Shown: piece after piece, positions 54,309 through 64,000 of the stretch
Layout: every line of letters starts with the position of its first letter
How positions within the stretch are numbered: the stretch's first letter is position 1
The notes under the pieces: generated by a model
The model's input: only the letters and a program-made list of their open reading frames with translations
Databases searched by the model: none
Told to the model about the DNA's origin: nothing
Translations under genes and position numbers: made by a program
DNA from: Vermamoeba vermiformis
Taxonomy: Eukaryota; Tubulinea; Echinamoebida
Length of the DNA: 64,000 nt
NCBI GenBank assembly: GCA_045837725.1
Contig: JBEWZL010000266.1
Span: 496,001-560,000, forward strand
Direction of reading: 5' to 3'

Positions 54309-56665
54309 TTAAAACTTGAATTCAGTTTTTCTTCGCTTTCTGTCGGTGTCTCGTTGCGGTTGTTGTCTTTTGCGGTATTCTTCTTCAATGCGGTCGCGAG
54401 AACGAGATCGAGAGCGACTTCTTTGTCTCGGTTTAGGCGCCGTAGTAGTATTAGCACCATTTTTGTTCCAATTGAATTGTTTGGCACGGTAAAGTTCGTT
54501 GCTTAAGGTGTCTGGGCGAGAATAGAAGCGGAAGTTTTGCCAGGTCGGTGATCGAGAGCGAGATCGTGAGCGAGATCTAGAACGAGATCTTGCACGAGAA
54601 CGACGGTCCACGTCTCGGTCTCTATCTCGATCTCGATCTCGATCTCGTGTTTCTCTTTGCTTTCTGTACATGTCACGCATCTCGTTGTTGCGGTCTCGTT
54701 CGCGAGTCTTCTCTACTTCTAGGGCACGGTGTATGTTGTCAGCGACGGAGGTTACTGTTCTGATTCGGTCCCGATCTCGATCCACTTGTCGCGCATCTAG
54801 TTTTTCGTCACGGCTTAGAACTACTCTGTCGAGCATATGCTTGTTCTCTTGTATGTACTGACAGGAGTAACTGTACTTTCCTTCTTGTGCAAGCGCTGCA
54901 CTCTGATGCACCAAGTTGAGTCCGAGTACCTCCACATCCGCGTTCTTTTCAACCTCGAATTTGTTTTGAGTCAAATCCTTGGTTTGAGTTATGACGCGCA
55001 TTCGCCGTGTACCGTCAAGCATGGTGAAGCGTATTTGAATTTGGAAAGGCAGACTCGTAATGTTGTCTGCTTTGACCCGATCCGCATCAACGCTGAAATC
55101 GAACGAAAATTCTTTCGCCAACTAAAAAGAGAATTGTTATTAGCTACTTGAAATATGCTTTAAAAATATTAAGTTACTTACTGTGATATTTCCAACGTCA
55201 ACATCGACACTAGTGAACTTGGTTTCTTCCTCCATGTTGTTATTGTTCTTCGACAGATCTTGCTTGATGGCAGCTCGGAACATTACTGCAGCACTTGATA
55301 CGAGCCTAATAGTGCCTTGTGTAGCAATGACTTTGTCATTCAAGAGTGCTTCGAAGTGTTCTCGAAGGCAAGTCGGATCCACAATGTCGATCGATCCAGC
55401 GGTCTTTTCGGCCAATATTGACAATATCTCGAGCTTGCAGTCCGACGAACCCTTAATACGCAAGATTGATACGGAGGTACCAGTCTTCTTCATCAACTCG
55501 GCGAGATCCACGTAGAATTTAGACACGCGCTGGATCTCGTTGTTGTAGTCCACGCTCTTCTTAGAACGATCATCAACTATTTCAAGTGACCCCACGCCAT
55601 TGTTGGCCTGGCCGTCAGTAGCCACGACGATGTTTCCGCGGCACTCGAGCTGTTGAATCATCCCGAGGCAGGCTGTAAGTGCTGGGCCAAGACTGGTCGC
55701 GCCTCGCTCTTCCAACGAGCACAGCTTGTTGAGCAAGACGTCATACGACTCCTTGATCGGTTTCAATTTGTGCGCAGTGCTGGCGTAAGTTCTGCCAAAG
55801 TCCATCAAACGATCAAAGTCGTTCAATTTGTCGCCAGCCAAAATCAGCGGCTCTTGTGATCCGTCGCCAATGACCGTCACTTCTGCGTCAAATGTCACGA
55901 TCGATACACGTGCATTTGGTTGTTGTTCTTTCAAGTTCTTCAGTTGTGCCTCGACACCCAAAATCACGCACTCGAGACGCGAGATCTGGTGGATGTGGCG
56001 GGCGAACGAGTTGAAATTCTCTCGATCGAATTGAGCGCTCTGTAGTCTTCTTCGCTTGACTAACAATTCGCTCAAATAACCATCAGCGTTGTATGAGGTT
56101 GACATTGAGCCCGATGTATCAATGCAAAAGAAGATCACCTGCTCTTGCGAGTTGGATGCCGCTTGAGCAGGACCCAAGATGTAATCAGCGATGGAACTCT
56201 TAGGAACCTGTAATATATTGTCAGTACTTTACTCTTTATTTTACTAATGACGTACCTCTTCTTCCTCGATCGAGTTTTCGTTGGTCGATCCGCAGATGGG
56301 ACAGTTCCAAACTTTATTCCCATTCTCTAGCGTATTTATTGCACTAAAAATAGTATTAATAAGACAATTACTATTAGAAAATATGTATTTATGTACCTTT
56401 TGCAGCTTAAAAACGCTGGACAATGATTACAAGTAAGCGGATCACCCGTGACTAGCGAGCTTTCTTTATCAATATCAAGCAAGCTAATCGCAATAACGTT
56501 AGTGTCAACGTCATCAAATTGGGTATTAGTATTAGGTAACGTGCAGTTTGCATTTGGCTGGCTCGACTTCTCTGCGTTCCAGACAGCCTTCTGAGCATCC
56601 CGACTCGAGATGTGCCAACTCTTCTTGTTCAAGTAAGCCAGCGATGAACCGAACTTGATAGACAT
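54309..56665 (-). CDS. CIR_N-like / zinc finger / VWA protein with RS-rich tail
   Basis: The start chosen is MSIKFGSSLAYLNKKSWHIS (ATG 56665). The KKSWH ... VWNAE pattern resembles the CIR_N motif of splicing proteins such as CWC25. Next is a four-Cys finger (CNHC ... CPICG) of Sec23/24 type, then a VWA domain with a full MIDAS: DTSGSMS, the Thr in RGATSLGPALTACL and the Asp in VVATDGQANNG. A beta-sandwich-like region follows (RLVSSAAVMFRAAIKQDLSK ...). The C-terminal exon holds alternating Arg-Asp and Arg-Ser dipeptides (RDRDRDRD, SRSRSRSR), as in splicing regulators. Similar VWA plus finger proteins are known next to circularly permuted Ras domains, but no GTPase part is seen here. A nuclear RNA-processing role is inferred. 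A possible extra 5' exon (about 56712-56755) was noticed and could not be joined in frame. Confidence 0.75.
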
Positions 56666-57064
56666 GTGGTCAGTATTGTGATCAATTATGTAGATGAATA
56701 GAAGTATCCGTACCTTTTTAAGTCAAAAATACTGCGGAGAACTCTAAGCGCATTCTTGTCTTTGGAAAATACTAGTAAAATATTAGTCTAGGAATAAAAA
56801 TTAAACGAGATAAAATCAAATTAAGAAAACTGATATGATACGTGCTCTTTTTTCGAGCAATTTAAATACTGGATTTGATCTAGTTGACTACATCAAGCAA
56901 AGCAATAAAGAATACTGATAGTGCTACTGCAAGTATTTACAATATTGTAGCATTACCATGCTAAATTCTTGGCAGTGTTATTTCGAATTGGTGCAGCTGT
57001 GGTTGCGAGTTAATGTTGATTTATTTTAAAAATCAAAAATCGTCCGTGATACCACAGAAGATAT
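56666..57064. other. upstream region of the VWA gene
   Basis: AT-rich sequence. It includes an exon-like minus-strand stretch (about 56712-56755, FSKDKNALRVLRSIFDLK in one frame) that could be an additional 5' exon. Otherwise no gene is visible, and the region ends at the transposon target duplication. Confidence 0.4.
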
Positions 57065-57072
57065 CACCGCAC
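57065..57072. repeat. left target-site duplication CACCGCAC
   Basis: Eight bases, identical to 58496-58503, directly outside the terminal inverted repeat. Confidence 0.9.
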
Positions 57073-57147
57073 GGGAGTCTATTATCTTGGTTGGTTCGGC
57101 CCGAAAACCAACCAAGAAATTCAAACCGACAAAAGATCGGTTTTGTG
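57073..57147 (+). repeat. left terminal inverted repeat (75 bases)
   Basis: Begins GGGAGTCTATTATC. It is identical over 75 bases to the reverse complement of 58421-58495. Beyond it lie subterminal copies of an ATCGGTT-like motif in both orientations. Confidence 0.95.
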
Positions 57148-58420
57148 AGTTCAAAACCGAAACCGATAAGAGATCGGTTCAGGTCGGTTTAGATGTTGTA
57201 TTGTGTTTGTTCTAGTCGAGAGCAAGGATTAATTTATTTTGGAACAAAGAGAAGTTAATTTTTTGGTCAGATGTAAATCCACGCGGAAGTTGATCTTCAA
57301 TCGCCTTTCCTCTCCTTAGATATCAATGTAATTATTCTCTTATGTACTGCAATTATGATTTCGGCTAATACTGCAAGTCCTGGTCAATTGGAAAGTTGAT
57401 AAGACTCAGATCTGTTCTGATCCGCTGGTGTTTCCAAACCAAGTTTACTATCAACAACGATGTTGCGTCCATTTTGTCGGGTTCGCATATTTTATTTGTA
57501 TTTCAGCTGCTTTCTATGTAAATAGTCCACGTATGAGCATCTAAACGGAGTCAGTAATTGGTTGTACTCAGATCGGCGTTTAATACGTAGAGTAGATTTT
57601 AATTTCATGGAGATCGCGCCAAAGGCTTTATAAATACGTACTAAAACTGTTCAGATGTAAAATCAATTATTAAAATCTTACCAAAAATAGTCTGAGAATA
57701 TAAGGTTCAGCCGTAGTGATCGGTTCTGATCGCTCTGTAGCCCATCGCTTTCCATGAACCGCCCTGATAAATAACTCCTTAGCATGCGAAAGCAAGAATA
57801 TCGGCTTCGATTGGATTAGACACTACTAGAAGCCATCTATAATAAGCGAGTTAGTTACAATTTTGCGAGATCGGTGAAAAGCACCTGCAACGTCCTTGTA
57901 ATCACTAGGCTTGCTGTTGAAAAAGTTTGTTATAATGATAAAATTTATTCTGCTATATAATTAGTCCTAAAAAAGTGCTCAGTGGTACACCAAAGCGATA
58001 GTGAAGTAGATCTCGGAAAAATAAAAATACAGCCGCCCAAAAAATATTATACGAATTTTGCAATATTTTAAATAATATTTTACCATATTATCATGCGTGA
58101 AGAGTCTTCTCGGCAATAGAAGCCAGATTATGAGCGATTTTGCATCCGTTGGTTGGAAAGCGGAACGGAAGATTCTGTAGTCTGTGCCGATGGGTTTGCC
58201 CAATAAATTACATTGCATAGTATGTGTTGCACCACCAATTAATATTTGAAATGAAATGCTGCTTCGATCGCGCGGAAAGATGGGACATCTTGTTGCGAAA
58301 TGGGCAAGAATGATTCAAAACCATTAATAATGTGTTTTGTCCATGAGATGTGGCTAAACATGTGGTAGTTCATGATCGGTTCAGGTCGGTTTTTGATTTT
58401 ATCGGTTCCAGTTTTACAGC

Positions 58421-58495
58421 CACAAAACCGATCTTTTGTCGGTTTGAATTTCTTGGTTGGTTTTCGGGCCGAACCAACCAAGATAATAGACTCCC
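58421..58495 (-). repeat. right terminal inverted repeat (75 bases)
   Basis: A perfect reverse complement of 57073-57147. Confidence 0.95.
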
Positions 58496-58503
58496 CACCG
58501 CAC
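58496..58503. repeat. right target-site duplication CACCGCAC
   Basis: A perfect copy of 57065-57072. Confidence 0.9.
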
Positions 58504-58516
58504 GTACAATCGCATC

Positions 58517-60052
58517 TTATTCTGCGTGCCTGTTGATATCGATTGGAGGGACGGAGTGATAAAGCGAATTTTTTAATAACATACTTTCATACGGGCCATG
58601 GTATTCTAGTTCAACAATGTTGGAGAGACGTTCAATGAACGTATCTATTGTACTGATATCGCAATGTGAGACACGAAGTGATAGTCGTGTTAGTTGCGTC
58701 ATAGTTGAGAGCTGTTGCCAATGTGAATTGCTAGCGTGGTCAGTGTGGAAGAAATTCAGTGACAGATCCACTACTTCAGGCATCTTTATAATATCGCTCA
58801 TTAGGCTGATGTCGTGGTAAATAGCAACTTTCCGTAAGTTTGTTAAGCTTGTAATACCGATAGTTGGTGATGATACTGAAATTTCTCTCAGATTCGTCAG
58901 CGTTGTAAGTGTGAATTCATGTTTGGTTATGGACGCATTTTTTATCAACAGTCGTGTTAAATTCGTTAGTCTTGCAATAGAACACAAATTGTGTATATTC
59001 ATATCATTGTAATCTTCAATATTGAGTGACAGTAAGCTCGTCATTTTTGAGATCCATTCGAGACTAACTGCATAACTTTGATTTTTCGATATATTCAACG
59101 ATGTTAATCTCGTTGCTATATTATTGCCATTTGTAATATAATCGAGGTTCGATATTGCACGGCAATTTATAAATTGAAGGCTTTGCAAGTTCGTGAAGAG
59201 TTCAAGTCCGTGAACTGCCCTGAACGTTAACTTAGTGTTCGATAAAAGTATTATTTGGACTTACCATTGAAAGCATTTGAATTCTTCAATGAGAATTGAA
59301 CCAAGTTTAGATTGGAAAAGGTTCGTAAGTCGAGAATTTTTTCCGATGGCTCTAAGTGGTCCAGTTCGATCGATTCTAATGTGGTCATAACAGATAACGA
59401 ATCTATAATATCACTATATGGTAATCTTCCGTCAATTTTAACGTGTTTGAGGCTGGCACAATTCGCTAGAACTGACGCTACGGAGATTTTTTCGAGATTT
59501 GTTATTATCCGTGATTTTCCTCTATAAAACACGCTGTCTAATGGTCGTTTGAATATCCGATGTATAGTAGGCAATGATGTGACTTTGAAGCTGATTAAAT
59601 TGGTGAATTGACGATTGAGCACGAAATTTCTGAATAAAGCGGGATGCATGTCCGATATTGCGATGTGAGTTACAAGTGGCCATATTAACGCATATAACTG
59701 CTTAGATACGATTGATAACCTGCAAATATAACTTTTGTTAGTCTCTGTTTTGATATCCTTTACAGCCCTGCGAAATTTTTTTTTTTTTTTTATTTTTTTT
59801 TTTTTTTTTTTGTTTTGATATACGACTAAAATACACTGTCGGATCTGTTCGGCGGCATTTTCCGACAAGGATCCAAACGAGCAATAACATACTATATCAT
59901 AGATGTATATTTGGTTGAATTGTATGCTTAAAATGATAATTTTACTGTTTTGAGTGCTTAGAATTTGTACGTACCGTGCAATATCGGATGTTGGGACGGC
60001 GTAAGATCATTGCAAGTATTTCTTGAGGAATAGATATAATTATATTGTCCAT
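58517..60052 (-). CDS. F-box/LRR protein
   Basis: Exon 1 encodes MDNIIISIPQEILAMILRRP, a short F-box start (ATG 60052). After an intron of about 270 bases that contains long T runs on the plus strand (59776-59811), exon 2 resumes as LYALIWPLVTHIAISDMHP, in frame after the acceptor AAGCAG. The rest is a leucine-rich repeat array, for example LTSLNISKNQSYAVSLEWI, LLSLNIEDYNDMNIHNLCS, LTRLLIKNASITKHEFTL and LREISVSSPTIGITSLTN. An intron near 59200-59265 lies in the middle. It ends YHSVPPIDINRHAE at 58517. The likely role is an SCF substrate receptor. A DNA transposon inserted just after the stop, so the transcript's 3' end must lie in or very near the element. Confidence 0.83.
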
Positions 60053-60263
60053 GGCGTATATATAATGCTATTCAGTGCTGATGTTGCGTTGTCGTGGTGC
60101 CATTAATTGTTCTGTGCTTTTTGCGTTGATCATTTCCGACAATATTGTGACGCGTGTCACAATGACACGTTTGACGCGCACGAGATATTTTTGGTTTCGT
60201 GTCATTTTTTGTGAATATTATTGGTTTATTATCACGTGTATTGAGCTTTGGAAGTGCCGCGAT

Positions 60264-61368
60264 CTAGCTCCAACTTTCATGAAAAACGACTTCCGGACTT
60301 ACTTTCACCTCGTCAATCAAAATTTTCTTAATGTCGTTGACCATAGTCTTAGGGCCGCACAGAAAATATTTCGTCTTTCTATTTGGACTGTCTGCAAAGT
60401 CTTTTTCAGCCGTTGCTACGATTTGCTTGATCTTGTCCCCTGTTATTCGCCCATTCTCGATTGATATATTAGAGCTATTATTGTTCGTTTCCTTATTGTT
60501 AGAGTCCTCATTAGTGACAGTAAAGATAGCTCTAATGTTCGAATGATTTCTTGCAAGATCTTGGATCTGGCTCACGTGCAATGCTTCGTCTATATTTCGA
60601 ACGCTACACAAATATGTGACGTGAGTAGTATTTGGATCACATTCTTCGGCGACGTAGTGTAGCATACTAAGCAAGGGTGTGGCTGGAAAATGCATTTTCG
60701 TCAGCATCCCGATCCAAAAATGAAATTATCTCCGTTGGGAGATAAAATACTAGTTTAATAAATGAGTACCTCCAATACCGCCTCCAATTAATACTACGTG
60801 TTCAGGTGCGTTAGGATCGTCTTTCAAGTAAAAGAAAGATCCGCCGGGTCCAGCAACAGTGACTTCATCGCCAATTTTAACGTCTTCGTGTAGCATTTGC
60901 GTCACAGGGTGCGTAGTCTTTTTAATAGACAATTCGAGGCACCCTGAAATAATTTGTTAATAATTGCGATCTCGCGTGACCACGATCTGAGGTCAGCTAA
61001 GACTTACCGGTCCGTTTTGTATGAAGAGGACTACTGGTCATTGAATATCCTGTAACTACTTCTATTGGAGTGTATTTTGGCCCGAGCTTGGCCATCACAT
61101 CTGCTGAGGGAAAAATATCGAGGTACTGTAAAGTAGAAAAATTAAATTAATATTTTTACTACGCATTAATATAGTGTTCAATTACGTCCCACGAAGTAAT
61201 ATTCAAATTAAAGCGGTTTTAAATTATAAAATTAATTTTCTTTACGTAGGTCGATAAACTCACTTGTCCCGGCTTGAATTCAAAGTTCTTACCAACATCA
61301 ACGGTAAATGATTTAACAGTAGATGTTGTTTGAACGATATTCACTACTTTTGCAGTCCAGCTAGTCAT
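60264..61368 (-). CDS. OXNAD1: OXNAD1-like flavin/NAD oxidoreductase
   Basis: The start MTSWTAKVVNIVQTTSTVKS enters the FAD-binding barrel (NFEFKPGQYLDIFP, then GYSMTSSP in place of the usual RxYSxSS flavin box). Next come a loop with VTVAGPGGSFFYL, the pyridine-nucleotide motif VLIGGGIGGTPLLSML, and the end YFLCGPKTMVNDIKKILI. This is the ferredoxin-reductase fold of the OXNAD1 family; substrate and electron partner are unknown. A low-complexity Asn-rich loop (NKETNNNSSN) is inserted before the last helix. I chose ATG 61368 as the first start in frame with the barrel; no clear mitochondrial presequence is seen. Confidence 0.9.
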
Positions 61369-61541
61369 GTTCTTCAGATAAAAAAATTAAATTTCAGTTC
61401 TGTACGGTCTTAATTTCACTTTAAACCGGCAAAACAAGGAAAAATGTTCATGAGCTTTATACAGAATAAGAAATAAGTGACTACTAAAGTTCGAACAATC
61501 AAGATTAGAATAGATTAATTCTATTTACTACGAATGTAGAT

Positions 61542-63583
61542 CTACATGTCCTTAACCATTCTAAAAGTGTCTCTAACAACATTATCGCTCGCAGAATAAA
61601 AGTGCCATTCGAGCACGTTCTTGTTGTGCTCTTGATAGATCGACATCAATGCATAGCCGTAGTCCTTGTCAAACGTCGTTGCGGACCATACAGGCGTCTT
61701 AGTCCAGTCCTTAGAAAATCCTTCCGTGTTTCCTATATATAAAAAATATTAGCATCGTTAAATTTCAGTTTCTTTTAGAAAAAAAATTGAGCTGGATCTG
61801 CACTTTTCAGACGACTTCACATAAAAAGGAAATGTGATACTAACCTCCTGTACCAATCACAACATAGGCGGTGTCCTCTGCATTATGATAGCTTTGGCTC
61901 TTGACTTCAGACTTGTAAGTAGGGTAGATCCGTTCGTACGAATGCACGTGTCCACATATGAACAGATCGACTTTGTACTTGTGGAACAAATGCTCCATAG
62001 CCTCTTGAATCTTCTTAGCGTGTTTAATAGGCTTGCCGTCTTCACTTTCACCGTGAACTGAACTGTAAATCGGACGATGACCAGCGACCAAGATCCAAGG
62101 GTAGATGTCGCGCATGCTGTTGGCAATTTTCAAATCGTTTTCTAACCACGCCAATTGGTCACCGAAAGTAGAGGGCTCGGGAGCTCCAGGAAAATCTATG
62201 AATAGAGCGTGAGTAAGCGTTACTATTAGTTCTGAAATGACGATCGCGTGCACTTTTTCTTACCAGTCTCCGTAGAAATCGATACAAAGTGAATATTAGC
62301 ATAGTTATAGCTGTAAAACATGTTCGTGTTGCTGCCACTCTCTTCTCCGGGCATTTTGAATCGATGGTTGTACGCCGTAAAATTTCTTGAAAACTTGCAA
62401 CCTTCGTGCTTGCAGTCTTCCTCGTGATTTCCTAATAAGGCAAAATTAGCGCTTCACGTTACGTGTCCATGTTACTTACCGGGCAATACCATGTACGGCG
62501 CTACTCTCATCGCTGGCTCGACGAGTTTGAACCACTGATCCCACACTTCTTCGTACAAACCACCAGGATAATCATCAGCATAACTGTCCAGTGCACGTTA
62601 GATTTAATAGGATATTATACTATAATATAAGGTGGTCAGTAGTACCTGATGTCTCCGATGTGCCACACAAAGTCAGCTTCTTTGTTCACGATGCGGCTGA
62701 CGGCACGAGGGATGGTGTGCTGCGAGTTCACAATGCCCATGTCACCGTACACCACGACTGTCGTGTTCAGCGATGACTTGGAGGAGGTCGGTGTGGCTGG
62801 AGCGGACTGAAATAAAAGTTAGATCAAGCTCGAGGTGTCATCGCCCAGCACGTGACATTTAAATTTGACGGTAAGAATATATTTATAATTATAAGCCGGT
62901 ATTGGTTTACTCACGGTAAAGGAAAATTCGTCGCTCCATCCAGCTTTTTCGTCGCCACAAATGTAATAGTACTTCGTGCTTGGCTTCAGCTGTGTCATCT
63001 TGACGTGATTATGATACATTACGACGTCACCTCCATCGCTCTATCGATCGTTAGTAATTGAATACATCGCAGGTAAAAAGCCCGATTGAGGCTAAATTTA
63101 GAAATTTAGCATTTCAATGTCTTTTGTGGTTGCTTACTTTCAAGTAATTCACGCTTTCGCCAGTAGCTTTGTACGTGTATTGATTGGAGGCCAAGCCATA
63201 CTTCACTGTAACGGTGTGTGGCAGTCCGATGGTTAAGTAGCTTACCACCATTTCGCTCGGTGAACCCGAAACTGATTGAAACGTGAGTCATTGCATTAAT
63301 CATTATTATGCAGTACGACATAGATTTATCAATAAATTAAATTAAGATTCAATTTCAAATCCGTTTTTCACCAAAAAGTCTGAAATTATGATCATATTGA
63401 TAATAAATCGTGTAGTTTAATTCCCAATTTAATCTTTTAACAGTATGAATGAGCCTTACGAGCTAAATGAATGTTTTGTGGGATGCAATTCATTGATCCG
63501 CAGATTGCAGGGTAATCTTTCTCTGCCAGCACAGCGTGCGCGAGTAGCGACAACAAAATTATGAAGGCACTACCACGAAGCAT
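61542..63583 (-). CDS. purple acid phosphatase, secreted
   Basis: The start MLRGSAFIILLSLLAHAVLA is a clear signal peptide with a likely cut after AVLA. An N-terminal fibronectin-like domain follows (SGSPSEMVVSYLTIGLPHTV ... YYYICGDEKAGWSDEFSF), then the metallophosphoesterase domain. All five metal-ligand blocks are present: VVVYGDMG, HIGDISYADDY, VLPGNHEEDC, VAGHRPIY and GHVHSYER. The architecture and length match the animal/plant PAP (ACP7-like) family, which hydrolyses phosphate esters in the extracellular space or lysosome using a Fe-Fe or Fe-Zn centre. It ends DTFRMVKDM. It is divergently transcribed from the Nudix gene, with only 73 bases between the two start codons. Confidence 0.94.
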
Positions 63584-63656
63584 GTTTTGTGAGCTCGCTT
63601 TGACAGATCAGTGTTCGTGCGATTGAAAAATTTGTCAGTTTTGAAACTCGATCAAA

Positions 63657-64000
63657 ATGTTGCAAACAACGCTGACATTTTTCAGGCAGAAATCTGCTAA
63701 TAAAATATTGTTAGCTATGAAGAAACGAGGGTTTGGTATTGGCAAATGGAACGGTGCGTACCTTGTCAAGATTAGATCGAGTGACAAAATTTTTTGCTGA
63801 GAAAACAGTACTACTTGGCAACACGCTAATTATTTCGATAATTATTTACTAACTATAAATAATTTGGTATTTATTTTAATTTTTGATCTGCAGGTCCTGG
63901 CGGGAAAGTTGAAAAAGGCGATTCTTGCATAGCTGCAGCTGCTTCACGTGAATGCCAGGAAGAAGTTGGTTTAAAACCAAAATTTCTATCATTAGTGTAC
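63657..64000 (+). CDS. NUDT1: MTH1-like Nudix hydrolase (partial, runs off the window)
   Basis: The start MLQTTLTFFRQKSANKILLA leads to MKKRGFGIGKWNG, the substrate-pocket motif shared with animal MTH1 (8-oxo-dGTP diphosphatase). After an intron (63754-63893) the Nudix box begins PGGKVEKGDSCIAAAASREC and ends QEEVGL. Compared with Gx5Ex7REUxEExGU, the first Glu is Asp and one extra residue separates it from the RE pair. The core REC-QEE Glu pair, which binds magnesium, is kept. The gene continues beyond 64000. The first 15 residues could be a mitochondrial presequence, but this is weak. Confidence 0.88.

Larger units (their letters stand above)
57073..58495. mobile_element. non-autonomous TIR DNA transposon (hAT- or Merlin-like)
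   Basis: A 1,423-base element bounded by perfect 75-base inverted repeats and an 8-base target duplication. It has no transposase; the longest internal frame (79 codons, minus, 57979-58218) has no domain signal, so it must be moved by another element. An 8-base duplication fits hAT, P or Merlin families. The GGG termini fit Merlin better than typical hAT ends (CA..TG), but the family is not settled. Repeated ACCGAT/ATCGGT motifs close to both ends could be transposase-binding sites. Perfect ends imply recent movement. It lies 21 bases past the stop codon of the F-box/LRR gene. Confidence 0.92.

Noticed and set aside
54600-55150. A 104-codon plus-strand frame opposite the RS-tail gene
   Set aside because: Antisense shadow of the minus-strand coding exon.
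57979-58218. A 79-codon minus frame inside the DNA transposon as a possible transposase fragment
   Set aside because: No catalytic or zinc-finger motif recognised; random open frame in AT-rich sequence is enough.

Overview
The window is nuclear DNA from a gene-dense, intron-rich eukaryote. It holds about 24 protein genes in 64 kb on both strands, with many short GT..AG introns (mostly 45-160 bases), short intergenic gaps, and three Pol III tRNA genes. The gene set (Integrator subunit 11, a MICAL-type monooxygenase, a LANCL protein, OXNAD1, purple acid phosphatase, an MTH1-type Nudix enzyme and many F-box, ankyrin and LRR proteins) suggests a free-living protist, perhaps an amoebozoan or a holozoan relative. 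The sequence alone does not fix the lineage.

Layout. 0-4.7 kb: INTS11, with tRNA-Pro, tRNA-Tyr and tRNA-Trp inside one long intron. 4.8-14.3 kb, all minus: an F-box/SPRY protein with a C-terminal membrane anchor, a HEAT/ARM-like protein, and a CS-SH3-SH3-glutaminase-like protein whose catalytic Ser and Lys are replaced. 15-22 kb: a KAEE-repeat coiled-coil protein, a phospholipase A2-like protein, a small membrane protein and a DUF4419-LRR fusion. 22-30 kb: two tandem F-box/ankyrin genes. The first is split by a 5'-truncated LINE with a 19-base target duplication and has also decayed; the second has an in-frame TAG followed by 66 more open codons. 30-38.6 kb: a DUF676 lipase-like protein, a four-EF-hand MICAL monooxygenase, and a TPR/Sel1/MYND protein. 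39-43.7 kb: three co-oriented reading blocks (an ADYAEW-type domain, a kelch-like block, a helical repeat block) that are either three genes or one decayed gene. 43.8-49 kb: a LANCL protein and a PPDK/PEP-synthase-like protein. 49-56.7 kb: a DUF4139-like protein with an FG-repeat tail, another broken F-box/ankyrin gene, and a CIR_N-like/zinc finger/VWA/RS-tail protein. 57.1-58.5 kb: a non-autonomous DNA transposon with perfect 75-base inverted repeats and an 8-base target duplication. 58.5-64 kb: F-box/LRR, OXNAD1, purple acid phosphatase and the start of an MTH1-like Nudix gene.

The genes do not form one pathway. The recurring theme is substrate-receptor-like proteins: five F-box genes carrying SPRY, ankyrin or LRR modules, plus a DUF4419-LRR protein. 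Several show recent breakage or transposon contact, as expected for a fast birth-and-death family. The other notable theme is unusual domain fusions. No retroviral, LTR or other virus-like element and no CRISPR array was seen.
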